Numbered from the stretch's first letter, positions 1 through 9,187 are shown. The stretch: 64,000 bases of DNA from Clostridia bacterium (GCA_017416185.1 JAFQDF010000013.1:1-64000), one strand, 5' to 3'. Notes: generated by a model from the sequence alone, not told the origin. Translations and numbers: made by a program.

Positions 1-63
1 ACCCTGCACCCACTAATCGGGTGTTGTTCAGCTTATACTGCTTGCAATCACACGATGGGTTGT

Positions 64-3000
64 TTACTCAACGGTAATTACAAAGTAATTGTAAGACTCA
101 TCGTTATACTGTACGCAGAATGTGTAAGTACCTGCCTTGAGGTCCTTGATGGTGATAACACCGTCAACAGCTGCATTAGCCTTGAGAGCCTTGGAGCCTG
201 TAGCTGCCTTGATCTGAGAGGATGTTGTCCATTCACCGGGAGCATATCTGATAACATAGAGATCATCGATATCGCTGATGGTTACTACGTTGTTGGACTG
301 TACAAAGGTGGGAACCTTCTGCTCTACCTCATAGGTGTAGATCTTGGTGTAGCCGTCGTTGTACTGAACTGCTACTGTTACCTTGCCGCTCTTTCTGTAC
401 TGAACCATATAGGACTCTGCGCCCTTGATATCGTTCTTAGCCGTGAACGCTCTTGCGCCCTCTGCCTTCTTGATCTCGGATACGGTCTTATATTCGCCGT
501 ATGCGGTTCTGATAACCTTAACGCCGCTGAGGTTACCAACTGTAAGCTGGAGACCGTTAGCTGCAAAGGTAGGCTCTGTTACGTCGATCTGCTGATACAA
601 GAACTTCTGTGTGCCGTCATTGTATCTTACAAGTACGGTGTAGTAGCCGCCTGCCTTAAGTGTGTAGGTGTAGGACTCTGCACCTGCAAGCTTTTCGGGA
701 GTGAGACGAACTACTGCATTTGCCTTAACGTCTGCATATGTGTTGTACTCACCGAGAGCGATGAATACGTCCTTTACGTCAACCATACCGGATACGGTAA
801 GGTTAGGACCTTCTGCAGATACGGAGATCTCGGGAACTTCGGGTGTGCCGAATGCAGGAATTACTTCCTCTTCAACTGCACCGCAGCCGCGGCGGCAAGT
901 TCTTTGCTGTAAGCCGTCCTCGGTTTCGGTTGCTTCCTTAACTACTTCCCATGCCTTCCATACGTGGCCGAGAGCAGGGATAGCCTCTGTATAGGTATCA
1001 CCGCATGCGCAGACATAAGTCTGAACACCGTCCTCGGTACATGTGGGCATCTTGGTGGTAGAACCGTTATAGCTATGCTCGTGCTCTACCTCTTCGTAAA
1101 TAGCATAAAGAGTGATAGGCTCGGTTACGTCATAGGTTTCGCCAACCTTGTAGTTTGTGCCTGTACCGTCAACTCTGGTGTTCCAATAAAGAACTGCGCT
1201 GTCATCGGGGATAGCGGTAAGACCGTCGTAACCCTCGCGGTTAGCTCTGAGGTTACCCTCATCGTCGGCATACATAGTATAGTCGCCTGCGCCGAGAACT
1301 GTGTATTCGTTACCGTCAGTGATGTAGTTAAAGTCGTGTACCTTAACACCGGAACCGTCGTTCATATCATATGTGATAATGGGGTCCCAAGCTGCGTTAA
1401 CGAAGATATTGTCACCGTAAGGAACACGGTCGGTGTTAACCATAAATACGGAATTCTTGTATGCGTTCTCATATATTTCGTACTCATAGCCGTTGTTGAT
1501 AGGATCGTTGTAGGTAAGTCTGCCCTGACCGTTACCCGACCAGAACTCAACCTGAGTCATATCGTCCTTATCTGTCTGGAGCCTGTAGCCCTTACGGTCA
1601 AGAGTTGCAGTAGCCTTGGGGAATACGAAGGGCTGAGCAAAGGTCATAAGACCGTACTGCGAATCAGACTTAGCGATATTGGTGTTTTCACCGTCCCAGG
1701 CACCGCCGTTGGGATCATAGTATACTGCGTAGTAACCGCCGCCGTTTGCAAAGACGCCGTCACCGTCAGACTTTCTCCATATACCCTTGAGAGTCATAGA
1801 GTGATCAACGAGAATAGTCTGACCGGGATAGTAATAACCGTTATTGGTAAAGCCGTTTTCACTCCAGCCGATAAACGCCCAACCGGGGAAGTAAGGAGTA
1901 TCGGTGGGAAGAGTTACGTAGCTACCCTTGGAAACATTCATCATTCCGGGAATGTTCTCTGCTCCTTCGATAGCACCGTCAAAGTCGATAACGCCAACGG
2001 TACCGCTGAAATTGGAGTAAAGGAACTTATATGCGTTGATAACTCTCTGCTTTGCGGGATCCTCAAGTGCAAGAACGTCTCTTGCCTGAGCCATAAACAT
2101 ATTGTCCTCAGCTCTGAAGCCGTACTCGTATGCTGCATCATAAAGCTCCTGGAGAGCGGAAGTGTCAACCTCTACGTCCTCTGTAAACGCCTTGATAAAT
2201 GCGTTTGCGGTGTCCATAGTCCAGGTGTTATCGCCGGGATCATAGTAGTAGGACTGACCGGGAAGAGCCTTACAGTAAGGTTCATACTCGTACATACCGT
2301 AGGAGTCTTCGCTGCAGTTGGTCTGCATCTTTACTACAACCGCAAATCTCTCTCCGGGAAGAAGCTCAACAAGATCTTTAAGTCTTATGGTTCTGTAACC
2401 GATACCCGTGAAGGATTCCTGTACGGCACTTCTTAATGTACCTGTATAGGGATTGTGAGGATCGGTCATGTTGGTATAGACCTCAACTATTGCGGTAGCA
2501 GCCTCGTTATAAGACCATACACCTACCTGCTTGAGGATCTCGTGACCTTTAGCGTGGAACATATTTGCCTGAACAACGGGATGTCTGTTATAAGGAGCTT
2601 TGTACCAGAAATAGTACCAGCCTTCGCCCCAGGCACCGTCGAACTGATAGTTGTTATCTACGTTGTCAATACCCTCAAAGTCCATGATCCATGCATCATA
2701 GAGAGAGGTGTCATAGTAGGACAGCCAGAAATATCCGCCGCCGTTACCCCAGCTCTCATCCCAGGAGTTCTTCATAAGCCAAGCACCGGGACCGGGAGGT
2801 GTGGTAGCAAACGCAGACTGAGGAACGTTATCGTTCCAGCCTACACAGTAAACCGCGTGGTTGATACTGGTATAGTAATTCTGATAGTATGTAGTTGCAC
2901 CGGGGATATCCTTTACCATACCATGATCGTGGTAGTAAAGAACGTATACACCGCCGAAGGTCTGGATAGCAGACTTCATCATCGCCTGATTTCTGGTGTA

Positions 3001-3711
3001 GATCATAATATCGGTGATCATGTGCTGCTCAGCGATATATCTCATATCGTCTGTCATACCCCAACCACCGTATGTGGTATAGAAATCACAGGGAGGAAGC
3101 ATAGCCTCGTGGATAGGACCGCACCATCTTGCAAGAGCAGAGCCGGCGATAAGCGCGTTACCACCCATATCGTGAGGAGTAGCGCTGTTTACACCGTCGG
3201 GCCACATAGGGTCGGTGGGGTCGGTGGTTCTGGGTCTGTTGCCGAAGTATGCAAGAGCAGCCTCGGAATAGTTAACGTGTGTAGCATCAGGATTGTTACG
3301 GATAAATGCAGTCTCTGCTGCAGCGATAGCAGCAAAAGCCCAGCAGTTACCGGAATGACCCTGGTCCTGAACTTCGGTGATGATGGAAGTACCTGCAGCA
3401 TTGGTAACACCCAAGCTGTTGTACTCTGCGGGGAAGCCCGCAACATCGTCAATAATAGTACCCGCCTCAGCAGCTGCTGCTTCTCTGGGGGTCTCTACTC
3501 TGTTACCGTCTTCGTCGATAACGATAGTATCGGTGATACCGTATTCAGAGGTAGCAGTTTTGTCGGGAATAACAGCCATCTTTACTCGGCCGTCATCCAA
3601 TTCTGTTACCTTTTCGGCAGCACTCAACGTCATGGGAACCATAGACAGAAGCATCATTGCGACCAATGCTAATGCCATAGCTCTTTTTGCGTGTGTGAAA
3701 AAGTTTTTCAT
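64..3711 (-). CDS. Secreted papain-family (C1) cysteine protease with lectin-like, InlB-type and C-terminal repeat domains
   Basis: A 1215-residue extracellular protein. Residues 1-32 form a signal peptide (basic start, hydrophobic core, cleavage near LSAAE). The C1 peptidase domain spans about 95-350: oxyanion Gln117 and catalytic Cys123 in QGHSGNCWAF, His285 in NHAVYCVGW, Asn315 in KNSWDESWG. A lectin-like domain follows (about 370-510), as is usual for bacterial C1 proteases of this type. Next come InlB/Listeria-Bacteroides-type repeats (about 575-870) and a Cys-rich stretch with two CxCG-like knuckles (about 880-960). The C-terminus (975-1215) holds three repeats of about 80 residues ending in CVQYNDESYNY; the same module ends the LRR protein at 11292-13748. 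The ATG has a strong SD (AAGGAAGG, 5 nt spacing) and a consensus promoter. The gene is monocistronic. The domain family is clear; the substrate is unknown. Confidence 0.93.
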   Translation of the reverse strand: MKNFFTHAKRAMALALVAMMLLSMVPMTLSAAEKVTELDDGRVKMAVIPDKTATSEYGITDTIVIDEDGNRVETPREAAAAEAGTIIDDVAGFPAEYNSLGVTNAAGTSIITEVQDQGHSGNCWAFAAIAAAETAFIRNNPDATHVNYSEAALAYFGNRPRTTDPTDPMWPDGVNSATPHDMGGNALIAGSALARWCGPIHEAMLPPCDFYTTYGGWGMTDDMRYIAEQHMITDIMIYTRNQAMMKSAIQTFGGVYVLYYHDHGMVKDIPGATTYYQNYYTSINHAVYCVGWNDNVPQSAFATTPPGPGAWLMKNSWDESWGNGGGYFWLSYYDTSLYDAWIMDFEGIDNVDNNYQFDGAWGEGWYYFWYKAPYNRHPVVQANMFHAKGHEILKQVGVWSYNEAATAIVEVYTNMTDPHNPYTGTLRSAVQESFTGIGYRTIRLKDLVELLPGERFAVVVKMQTNCSEDSYGMYEYEPYCKALPGQSYYYDPGDNTWTMDTANAFIKAFTEDVEVDTSALQELYDAAYEYGFRAEDNMFMAQARDVLALEDPAKQRVINAYKFLYSNFSGTVGVIDFDGAIEGAENIPGMMNVSKGSYVTLPTDTPYFPGWAFIGWSENGFTNNGYYYPGQTILVDHSMTLKGIWRKSDGDGVFANGGGYYAVYYDPNGGAWDGENTNIAKSDSQYGLMTFAQPFVFPKATATLDRKGYRLQTDKDDMTQVEFWSGNGQGRLTYNDPINNGYEYEIYENAYKNSVFMVNTDRVPYGDNIFVNAAWDPIITYDMNDGSGVKVHDFNYITDGNEYTVLGAGDYTMYADDEGNLRANREGYDGLTAIPDDSAVLYWNTRVDGTGTNYKVGETYDVTEPITLYAIYEEVEHEHSYNGSTTKMPTCTEDGVQTYVCACGDTYTEAIPALGHVWKAWEVVKEATETEDGLQQRTCRRGCGAVEEEVIPAFGTPEVPEISVSAEGPNLTVSGMVDVKDVFIALGEYNTYADVKANAVVRLTPEKLAGAESYTYTLKAGGYYTVLVRYNDGTQKFLYQQIDVTEPTFAANGLQLTVGNLSGVKVIRTAYGEYKTVSEIKKAEGARAFTAKNDIKGAESYMVQYRKSGKVTVAVQYNDGYTKIYTYEVEQKVPTFVQSNNVVTISDIDDLYVIRYAPGEWTTSSQIKAATGSKALKANAAVDGVITIKDLKAGTYTFCVQYNDESYNYFVITVE

Positions 3712-3773
3712 GTTTTCCTTCCTTTACGGCCACGCCGTAGAAAATAATAGTTTTCGGACCAAAATCCTCACCC

Positions 3774-3802
3774 ATTCTATCACTTATTAGCGATTTTGTC
3801 AA
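3774..3802 (-). promoter_or_regulatory. Sigma-A promoter of the C1 protease gene
   Basis: On the minus strand TTGACA (3802-3797) and TAGAAT (3779-3774) are separated by 17 bp, with a TG one base before the -10 (GTGATAGAAT, extended -10). It lies about 60 bp upstream of the ATG at 3711. Confidence 0.8.
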
Positions 3803-3851
3803 ACTTTATTTTTATTTTTTTCATACTTTCGTGACTTATTATTAATAACAA

Positions 3852-3890
3852 TAACCGACTTTTTGGATGAAATAAACAAAAAGTCGGTTA
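3852..3890 (-). terminator. Terminator after the sugar kinase / DUF89 operon
   Basis: Inverted repeat with 13-bp arms (TAACCGACTTTTT and its complement) and a 13-nt loop, 70 bp beyond the stop of the DUF89 gene. The arm itself is T-rich, and on the minus strand it is followed by an AT-rich TTGTTATT tail. Confidence 0.65.
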
Positions 3891-3959
3891 ATGTATAGGG
3901 TTTGTATGGCTTTTCCGTTGTGCAGATCGCAGAAAATGGGTGTTTTTCAAGGTTTTTTA

Positions 3960-4802
3960 TTATTTTAATTTAAGGACATATTCCCCCATTTTCACCCCAA
4001 AATGACTCGATATTACGGAACATTTTACCTTAAAAAGGTAAAAGATTTCCCTGCCTGCATCATCCAATGCTTCATAATTGCCCTGACCCTTGGATATGAC
4101 CACGTCGGCTGTATCAAATATCTCTCGGAACTCGGCTGTTGCCTCATCCAAAACCGTACCCGGTGCGGTAGAACCGCTTGAGATTATACGGGCATATTTG
4201 CCTATACCCGAGCGCTCGGCGATCTCAACGGTGGCATCGTTAATAGAGGGACAGTCCCGAACTGCGTATGTGATATCCACATCTCCTAAAGCTGAAAGCA
4301 AAAGGGTATCAAAATATGTCTCTCCCGAATTGTCGGCTAAAACAAGAACCTTCTTTGCGGTTTTCAGCCTTTGACGGAGCAGCTCCATATCAGATATGCC
4401 GAAGGGTATATCAAGCTCAGCCTCCATACCCTCCTTAAAGGAAGCGCCGGGATTTGCGGCACTGTCAAGGGTATTGCCCGCAGCTGAAGCCTTGACCGAC
4501 CAATAGAGCTTATCCTCCTTTGAGGATATATATTCTGCTACTATCGGCAGGTTTTCGGCGGCTGTTGCCATGTCCTTTTCCTTTATATTATAATAAGGGT
4601 CATCACAGCCACTCATTTCTCTTACACATCTGTGCATAGGTCCTGCAATATGAGGAGGAGAGGCGTACTCGTCATAATGAGAAAGAAATTCAATTTCTTT
4701 CATCATTATTTTATGTCTTGTTTCTTCATCTGCTCCCGTCATAAGAACTGCGTCAGTTACCTGACGCAGTAAACAGTGCAGACATTCTGTCTGTATTCTC
4801 AT
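3960..4802 (-). CDS. DUF89 family metal-dependent damage-control phosphatase
   Basis: 280 residues of the DUF89/ARMT1-like family, which includes phosphatases acting on harmful or overflow sugar phosphates. Visible hallmarks are the N-terminal CxxC (ECLHCLLRQ, residues 6-14), the metal-site motif ADNSGETYFD (about 155-164) and the C-terminal SKGQGNYEAL and FKVKCSVIS blocks. Its ATG overlaps the TGA of the PfkB kinase gene by four bases (ATGA), so translation is probably coupled. Family knowledge links DUF89 proteins to removal of phosphorylated metabolites such as fructose 1-phosphate. Its place behind two sugar kinases suggests it clears a side product or excess product of those kinases; that role is inferred. 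It is a cytosolic enzyme. Confidence 0.88.
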   Translation of the reverse strand: MRIQTECLHCLLRQVTDAVLMTGADEETRHKIMMKEIEFLSHYDEYASPPHIAGPMHRCVREMSGCDDPYYNIKEKDMATAAENLPIVAEYISSKEDKLYWSVKASAAGNTLDSAANPGASFKEGMEAELDIPFGISDMELLRQRLKTAKKVLVLADNSGETYFDTLLLSALGDVDITYAVRDCPSINDATVEIAERSGIGKYARIISSGSTAPGTVLDEATAEFREIFDTADVVISKGQGNYEALDDAGREIFYLFKVKCSVISSHFGVKMGEYVLKLK

Positions 4803-5776
4803 TTCAGCTTACCTACGTTCTTACGGCACTCTGCGATCTCCTCAAGAGTGGGGATGGAGGGAGCCGCACCCGTTTTGGTAGTGGTAAGAGAGCCTGAAGC
4901 ATTGGCAAAATCAAGGATATCGTCAAGCTCGTCGGTAGAAAGCTCTGCTATCTCGGTAAGTGTTTTATCCTTTAATCTGTAAAGGATAGCACCGAGGAAG
5001 GCATCGCCTGCGCCTGTAGTGTCAACCGTTGCCACGTCATAGGTATACATAAATTTAGAACCGTTTTTGTTACAGTAATAAGAACCCTTTGCACCCATAG
5101 AAATGAACACGAGCTTTGCGCCGAACTCGAACAGCTTAGCTGCTCCCTTGTCAAGGTCGCTCTCACCTGTGAGAAGCTCCAGCTCCTCGTCGGAGACCTT
5201 GATGATATCGGCTATTTTTGCGCCCTCGGTCATACGCTCTACAGCTAACTCAACGCTGTCCCAGAGAAGGGGCCTGTAGTTAGGGTCATAGCTGATGATC
5301 GCCCCCTTTGATTTTGCATATTTTGCAGCCTCAATAGTTGCGGTATATGCAGGATCGTCGGTAAGAGAAACCGAGCCGAAGTGGAATATCTTTGTATCCT
5401 CAAGCTGAGCCTTGTCTATCTCGGAAAAATCGAGCATAACGTCAGCTCCCGGCTTACGGTAGAAGCTAAATGATCGGTCACCCTTTTCGTCAAGGGTTAC
5501 GAAGGCAAGGGTGGTAGGGATCTTCTTATCAAACAAAAGTCCCTTGGTATCTATACCGTAGGAAACGAGGGTGTCCGAGAGAAAATGACCGAAGGAATCG
5601 TCTCCAACCTTACCGATAAAGGCGGTATTACCGCCGAAACGGTTAACTGCGGCAAGCACGTTTGCCACAGCACCGCCGGGATTGCACTCATAGAGTGCCA
5701 TTCCCTTTTTTGAAGCTCCGTCGGGGGTGAAGTCTATAAGGACTTCGCCCACCGCTACAACGTCATATTTATTCAT
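4799..5776 (-). CDS. PfkB-family sugar kinase, probable fructokinase
   Basis: 325 residues, normal for PfkB/ribokinase-family fructokinases. It transfers the gamma-phosphate of ATP to a sugar hydroxyl, most likely fructose to fructose 6-phosphate. Signatures are the N-terminal VAVGEVLIDFTP, the sugar-lid motif NPGGAVANVLAAVNRFGG (about 32-49), the GDDSFG motif, and the C-terminal anion-hole/catalytic DTTGAGDAFLGA (about 252-263) with its Asp base intact. It is the middle gene of a three-gene operon: two bases separate it from the upstream glucokinase and it overlaps the downstream DUF89 gene by four bases. The match to fructokinases is good; specificity for a related ketose or nucleoside cannot be excluded. 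Confidence 0.9.
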   Translation of the reverse strand: MNKYDVVAVGEVLIDFTPDGASKKGMALYECNPGGAVANVLAAVNRFGGNTAFIGKVGDDSFGHFLSDTLVSYGIDTKGLLFDKKIPTTLAFVTLDEKGDRSFSFYRKPGADVMLDFSEIDKAQLEDTKIFHFGSVSLTDDPAYTATIEAAKYAKSKGAIISYDPNYRPLLWDSVELAVERMTEGAKIADIIKVSDEELELLTGESDLDKGAAKLFEFGAKLVFISMGAKGSYYCNKNGSKFMYTYDVATVDTTGAGDAFLGAILYRLKDKTLTEIAELSTDELDDILDFANASGSLTTTKTGAAPSIPTLEEIAECRKNVGKLK

Positions 5777-5778
5777 TA

Positions 5779-6732
5779 TTACATACCAAGAGATGCCGCA
5801 CCGATGATACCTGCATCGTTGCCAAGCTCTGCGATCTTGATTACGGTCTTGTCATCGTGAGCGTTGGTGCCGTACTGGTCACGGTCAACGATCTCCTTTA
5901 AGGGATTGAGAAGGTAGTCGCCCTCGCCGCAAACACCGCCGCCGATGGCAAATACCTGAGGCTGGAAGATGTTTACGATATTAACCATACCGTATGCAAG
6001 GTAGTTTATGTACATATCGACTACCTCTTTACCTGCCTTGTCGCCCTGCTTTGCAGCGTTGAAAGCGGTTCTGCCGCTGGTCTTTTCGATATCGCCCTCA
6101 ACCATATCCCACATAATAGTGTCCTTGGTTTCCATAAGCTTTTCCTTTGTCATACGGATAAGACCGGTAGCAGAGGAATAAGCCTCCCAACAGCCCTTAC
6201 GTCCGCAGGTACAGGGCTTGCCGTCATATTCGATAGCCATATGACCGATCTCGGCACCTGCATAGTTAAAGCCGGAATAAAGCTTGCCGCCGATAACCAT
6301 ACCGCCGCCAAGACCTGTTCCGAGAGTAATAAGAATAAGATCCTCACAGCCCTTGCCCGCTCCTGCCTTTGCCTCAGCCAAAGCTGCGGCGTTGGCATCG
6401 TTTTCAAGGTAAACCTTCTTTACGGGGATGTGAGACATAAGCTTCTCGGCGATGGGATAGTGGAACATCTTAATGTTGTTGCAGTATTTTACAACACCGT
6501 TTGCGGGGTCAACGGTACCGGGAGCAGCGATACCCACGTATGCGATATCGTCAAAGGAAATACCGGTACGCTCAACAAGGCTCTTTATAAGATCGGCCAT
6601 ATCCTTTATGATCTCGTCACTGGGTCTGCCTGCAAGGGTAGGAACCTTATCCTTTAATACAATGTTGAACTCCTCGTCAACAATACCTATGGCGATATTT
6701 GTACCGCCAAGGTCAACACCTACGTAATACAT
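5779..6732 (-). CDS. ROK-family glucokinase
   Basis: 317 residues of the ROK (repressor-ORF-kinase) family without a DNA-binding domain, so an enzyme rather than a regulator. It should phosphorylate glucose, or a close hexose, to the 6-phosphate in the cytosol. Visible motifs are the phosphate loop GVDLGGTNIAIGIVD (4-18), the catalytic-Asp region ENDANAAALAEA (about 109-120), a glycine-rich TLGTGLGGG and the ROK zinc motif CTCGRKGCWEAYSS. The ATG follows TTTGGAGG at good spacing. A divergent promoter region separates it from the response-regulator gene. It heads the operon with the PfkB kinase and DUF89 phosphatase. Confidence 0.93.
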   Translation of the reverse strand: MYYVGVDLGGTNIAIGIVDEEFNIVLKDKVPTLAGRPSDEIIKDMADLIKSLVERTGISFDDIAYVGIAAPGTVDPANGVVKYCNNIKMFHYPIAEKLMSHIPVKKVYLENDANAAALAEAKAGAGKGCEDLILITLGTGLGGGMVIGGKLYSGFNYAGAEIGHMAIEYDGKPCTCGRKGCWEAYSSATGLIRMTKEKLMETKDTIMWDMVEGDIEKTSGRTAFNAAKQGDKAGKEVVDMYINYLAYGMVNIVNIFQPQVFAIGGGVCGEGDYLLNPLKEIVDRDQYGTNAHDDKTVIKIAELGNDAGIIGAASLGM

Positions 6733-6768
6733 ATATATAAACCTCCAAAGTTTTATTTCTATCGGTTA

Positions 6769-6797
6769 TTATAACACTTTAGTTGTAAAAAGTAAAT
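6769..6797 (-). promoter_or_regulatory. Promoter of the glucokinase operon
   Basis: On the minus strand a consensus -10 TATAAT lies about 40 bp upstream of the glucokinase ATG. A weaker TTTACT lies 17 bp further upstream as the -35. It is divergent from the response-regulator promoter. Confidence 0.55.
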
Positions 6798-6815
6798 ATT
6801 TTTGTGGGAAAAGTG

Positions 6816-6844
6816 TTGTTTTATTCTTACTTTGGTGATACAAT
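6816..6844 (+). promoter_or_regulatory. Promoter of the two-component system operon
   Basis: TTGTTT (6816-6821), 17-bp spacer, TACAAT (6839-6844), with a TG upstream of the -10 (GGTGATACAAT). The surrounding block closely resembles the nagA promoter at 16573-16601. Confidence 0.6.
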
Positions 6845-6895
6845 TTTACTATATTTGACTTGATTTTTCGGTGTTATTTTCAGAAAGGAAGATAT

Positions 6896-7600
6896 ATGAG
6901 CAATACATATAAAATTCTTGTTGTAGATGATGATCTATCCATTGTTAATATTATTGAGACTGTTTTAAGGCAGGAAGGATATCAGGTTCTGACTGCCTAT
7001 GATGGAGAGGAAGCCTGCCATATTGTAAGCACCAACCATCCTCATCTCATTATTATGGATGTAATGATGCCGAAATGTAACGGAGTCATCTCCACAATGC
7101 GTATTCGCCAAGACAATAATGTTCCCATATTGATGTTATCTGCAAAGGCGGAAGGTTCGGACAGGGTCATCGGACTTGAAGCCGGAGCCGATGATTATCT
7201 TGTAAAGCCCTTCTATCAGCAGGAACTGCTCGCCAGAGTAAAAGCGTTACTTCGCCGTTACGATACATTGGGCTCTATCAGGGAAACCAAAGCCGAAGAT
7301 CAAATTCAGGTAGGGAACATAGTACTAAATATTGCTACAAAGCAACTGATAGTCCGAGGTGAGACGGTGCGGCTTACCGCGACCGAATTTAAGATACTTC
7401 AAGTGCTTATGGCTAATCCGGGACGGGTTTATTCGGCGGAAGAAATATACGAACGAGTATGGCAAAGCGATGCCTACGCTGTGGAGAACACCGTTATGAT
7501 CCATATCAACCGCATTCGCAGTAAGCTTGAAATCAATCCGAGAAAACCCGAATATTTGAAAGTTGTATGGGGGATAGGTTATGTCTTTGAAACATCGTAA
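6896..7600 (+). CDS. OmpR/VanR-type response regulator
   Basis: 234 residues. The N-terminal receiver domain (about 5-115) has the acidic pocket VVDDD (10-13), phospho-acceptor Asp55 in IIMDVMMP and the conserved Lys in YLVKPF. A C-terminal winged helix (about 135-234) carries LTATEFKILQVL and the ENTVMIHINRIRSKLE recognition helix, of the VanR/PhoP kind. I place the start at ATG 6896, after AGAAAGGAAG; a TTG at 6860 would add 12 residues with no ribosome site. The gene overlaps the kinase by 20 bp, so the pair is translationally coupled. It should bind DNA when phosphorylated by that kinase. Target genes are unknown; the adjacent DUF2079 gene is the obvious candidate. Confidence 0.93.
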   Translation: MSNTYKILVVDDDLSIVNIIETVLRQEGYQVLTAYDGEEACHIVSTNHPHLIIMDVMMPKCNGVISTMRIRQDNNVPILMLSAKAEGSDRVIGLEAGADDYLVKPFYQQELLARVKALLRRYDTLGSIRETKAEDQIQVGNIVLNIATKQLIVRGETVRLTATEFKILQVLMANPGRVYSAEEIYERVWQSDAYAVENTVMIHINRIRSKLEINPRKPEYLKVVWGIGYVFETS

Positions 7601-9164
7601 CGGTATTGCATGGTTATTGCTCTTGATTGCTTCGGTAAGTTGGGTATTTGGCTATGCAATGTGTAATCAACCGGGCGATTTTGATATCCTTGAGCCTCCG
7701 GTTGTAACAGATACAACGTATTTTGTAACAGATACAACGTATTATTATAGTGTATCAACAACAGAAGTATCCCTCGACACCTTAAATGAAAATGAGTCAA
7801 CAACGAAAGTGTCACCCAACGATTCCACACCGACTGATAATCACGCGAAAAGAACGATAGGTATCATTCTATGCGTAATATCTATCGCGGTATCTGCCAT
7901 AGCGATGATCGTGTTTTGGCAGAAAACCGCTGTCGCAGGCCCGGACGGAGTCAGTTTGATAATAGGTATTTGCGGTATCATATATTATGCCTTCCGAAAC
8001 AGCGAAGGAATCTTATGGACTGCGTTTGTCAGAGCTCTGACAATATGTGCAAGTATCCTGTTTTGTTTCGCGGTTCTGTTTTCGATCCGTGAGATGATCG
8101 GATGGATACGGGCGCGATTATCTCTTTCATGGTGCTTGATCCATCGCATCAACAGACATTGCACAAAGCCGCAAGTATCACTCCTGCTGTTTGCCGGATG
8201 GATCATATTGTCTATAATAGGACTCACCTATTGTTATGTCGATCATCTGAAGAACGGTGCAGTCAATGGAATAACTATCCCGTCATCAATTATTATGACC
8301 GTTTTGGGATTTCTCTGTCTGTGGAAATACGGAACCGACCTCGATCATTTCAAAACACAGCTGAATAACTATCAGCAAGGATTACAGGTAAATGTCGGAG
8401 ACGGAGCGTTTGCCCAAACAGAGGCTCTGCTTCTTGACGTACAGGCACAGCATGAGGAAGCTGTGCGTACTGCTGTAACCAGCGAACGATTCAAGGTAGA
8501 GCTTATCTCAAATGTTTCGCATGATCTGCGTACACCTCTAACTGCCATATTAGGTTATAGTGAACTGCTGAAAAATGAAACACTTTCACCCGAGGGGCAG
8601 GAACAACTGCGACAGCTGAACATGAAAGCCGGTTATATGAATGATCTGGTAGAATCCTTGTTCGAAATGACAAAGGTATCAAGCGGGGCTGTTCCGAGCA
8701 AACAAGAGAAAGTCGATCTTGTTCGTCTGTTAGAACAAACGATCGGTCTGTTCGACGATCAGCTTGTCAGTTCCGGTCTTACCGTTCGGAGAAATTACGT
8801 TTCGGATAGGATCCCTATCATTACGGACGGTTCCAGAATGTATCAGGTATTTGCAAATCTTTTGGGAAACGCGATAAAATATGCTTTATCCGGTACACGT
8901 ATATATTTTGAGGTCAAAAAATCGGAAAATTCTTATGTTATCCGCATAACGAATACGGCATCTTATGAAATGGATTTCAAACCGGATGAAATCATGCAGC
9001 GTTTTGCACGTGGCGATAGATCCCGTTCAACTAAAGGCAGCGGTTTAGGACTTGCAATAGCGCAAACATATACGGAATCGGTATGCGGAAACTTTTATGT
9101 TTCTATAGACGGAGATCAATTCAGTGCGGTTGTAGAGCTTCCCGAAACTGAAAGAAATTTGTAG
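7581..9164 (+). CDS. Membrane sensor histidine kinase
   Basis: 527 residues. One N-terminal membrane segment (about 10-27) is followed by an extracellular loop of about 65 residues rich in Thr and Ser. That loop contains a duplicated heptapeptide VTDTTYF/VTDTTYY. Further hydrophobic segments lie at about 92-112, 125-140, 148-170, 200-220 and 232-250. The cytoplasmic kinase follows: H-box with phospho-His314 in SNVSHDLRTPLTAILGY, N-box NLLGNAIKYA, and the ATP-lid GSGLGLAIAQ. The start ATG lies inside the regulator gene after GGGGGAT. No HAMP or PAS domain is evident, so the signal is probably sensed at or in the membrane. Codon choice (many CCG prolines) differs from the CCC-rich neighbours, hinting at a different origin. 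Confidence 0.92.
   Translation: MSLKHRNGIAWLLLLIASVSWVFGYAMCNQPGDFDILEPPVVTDTTYFVTDTTYYYSVSTTEVSLDTLNENESTTKVSPNDSTPTDNHAKRTIGIILCVISIAVSAIAMIVFWQKTAVAGPDGVSLIIGICGIIYYAFRNSEGILWTAFVRALTICASILFCFAVLFSIREMIGWIRARLSLSWCLIHRINRHCTKPQVSLLLFAGWIILSIIGLTYCYVDHLKNGAVNGITIPSSIIMTVLGFLCLWKYGTDLDHFKTQLNNYQQGLQVNVGDGAFAQTEALLLDVQAQHEEAVRTAVTSERFKVELISNVSHDLRTPLTAILGYSELLKNETLSPEGQEQLRQLNMKAGYMNDLVESLFEMTKVSSGAVPSKQEKVDLVRLLEQTIGLFDDQLVSSGLTVRRNYVSDRIPIITDGSRMYQVFANLLGNAIKYALSGTRIYFEVKKSENSYVIRITNTASYEMDFKPDEIMQRFARGDRSRSTKGSGLGLAIAQTYTESVCGNFYVSIDGDQFSAVVELPETERNL
7702..7743 (+). repeat. Perfect 21-bp tandem duplication inside the histidine kinase gene
   Basis: A 21-nt unit beginning TTGTAACAGATACAACG occurs twice in direct tandem at 7702-7722 and 7723-7743. 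It keeps the frame and duplicates seven residues of the extracellular loop. Confidence 0.95.
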
Positions 9165-9187
9165 GTTTTATATTGATTTTACGAAAG

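Noticed and set aside
55..912. Plus-strand 285-codon frame opposite the C1 protease gene, and similar frames at 964-2436 and 2455-3672
   Set aside because: They are antisense to a coherent multi-domain protease with signal peptide and catalytic residues. Their translations are Cys/Val-rich with no domains or ribosome sites.
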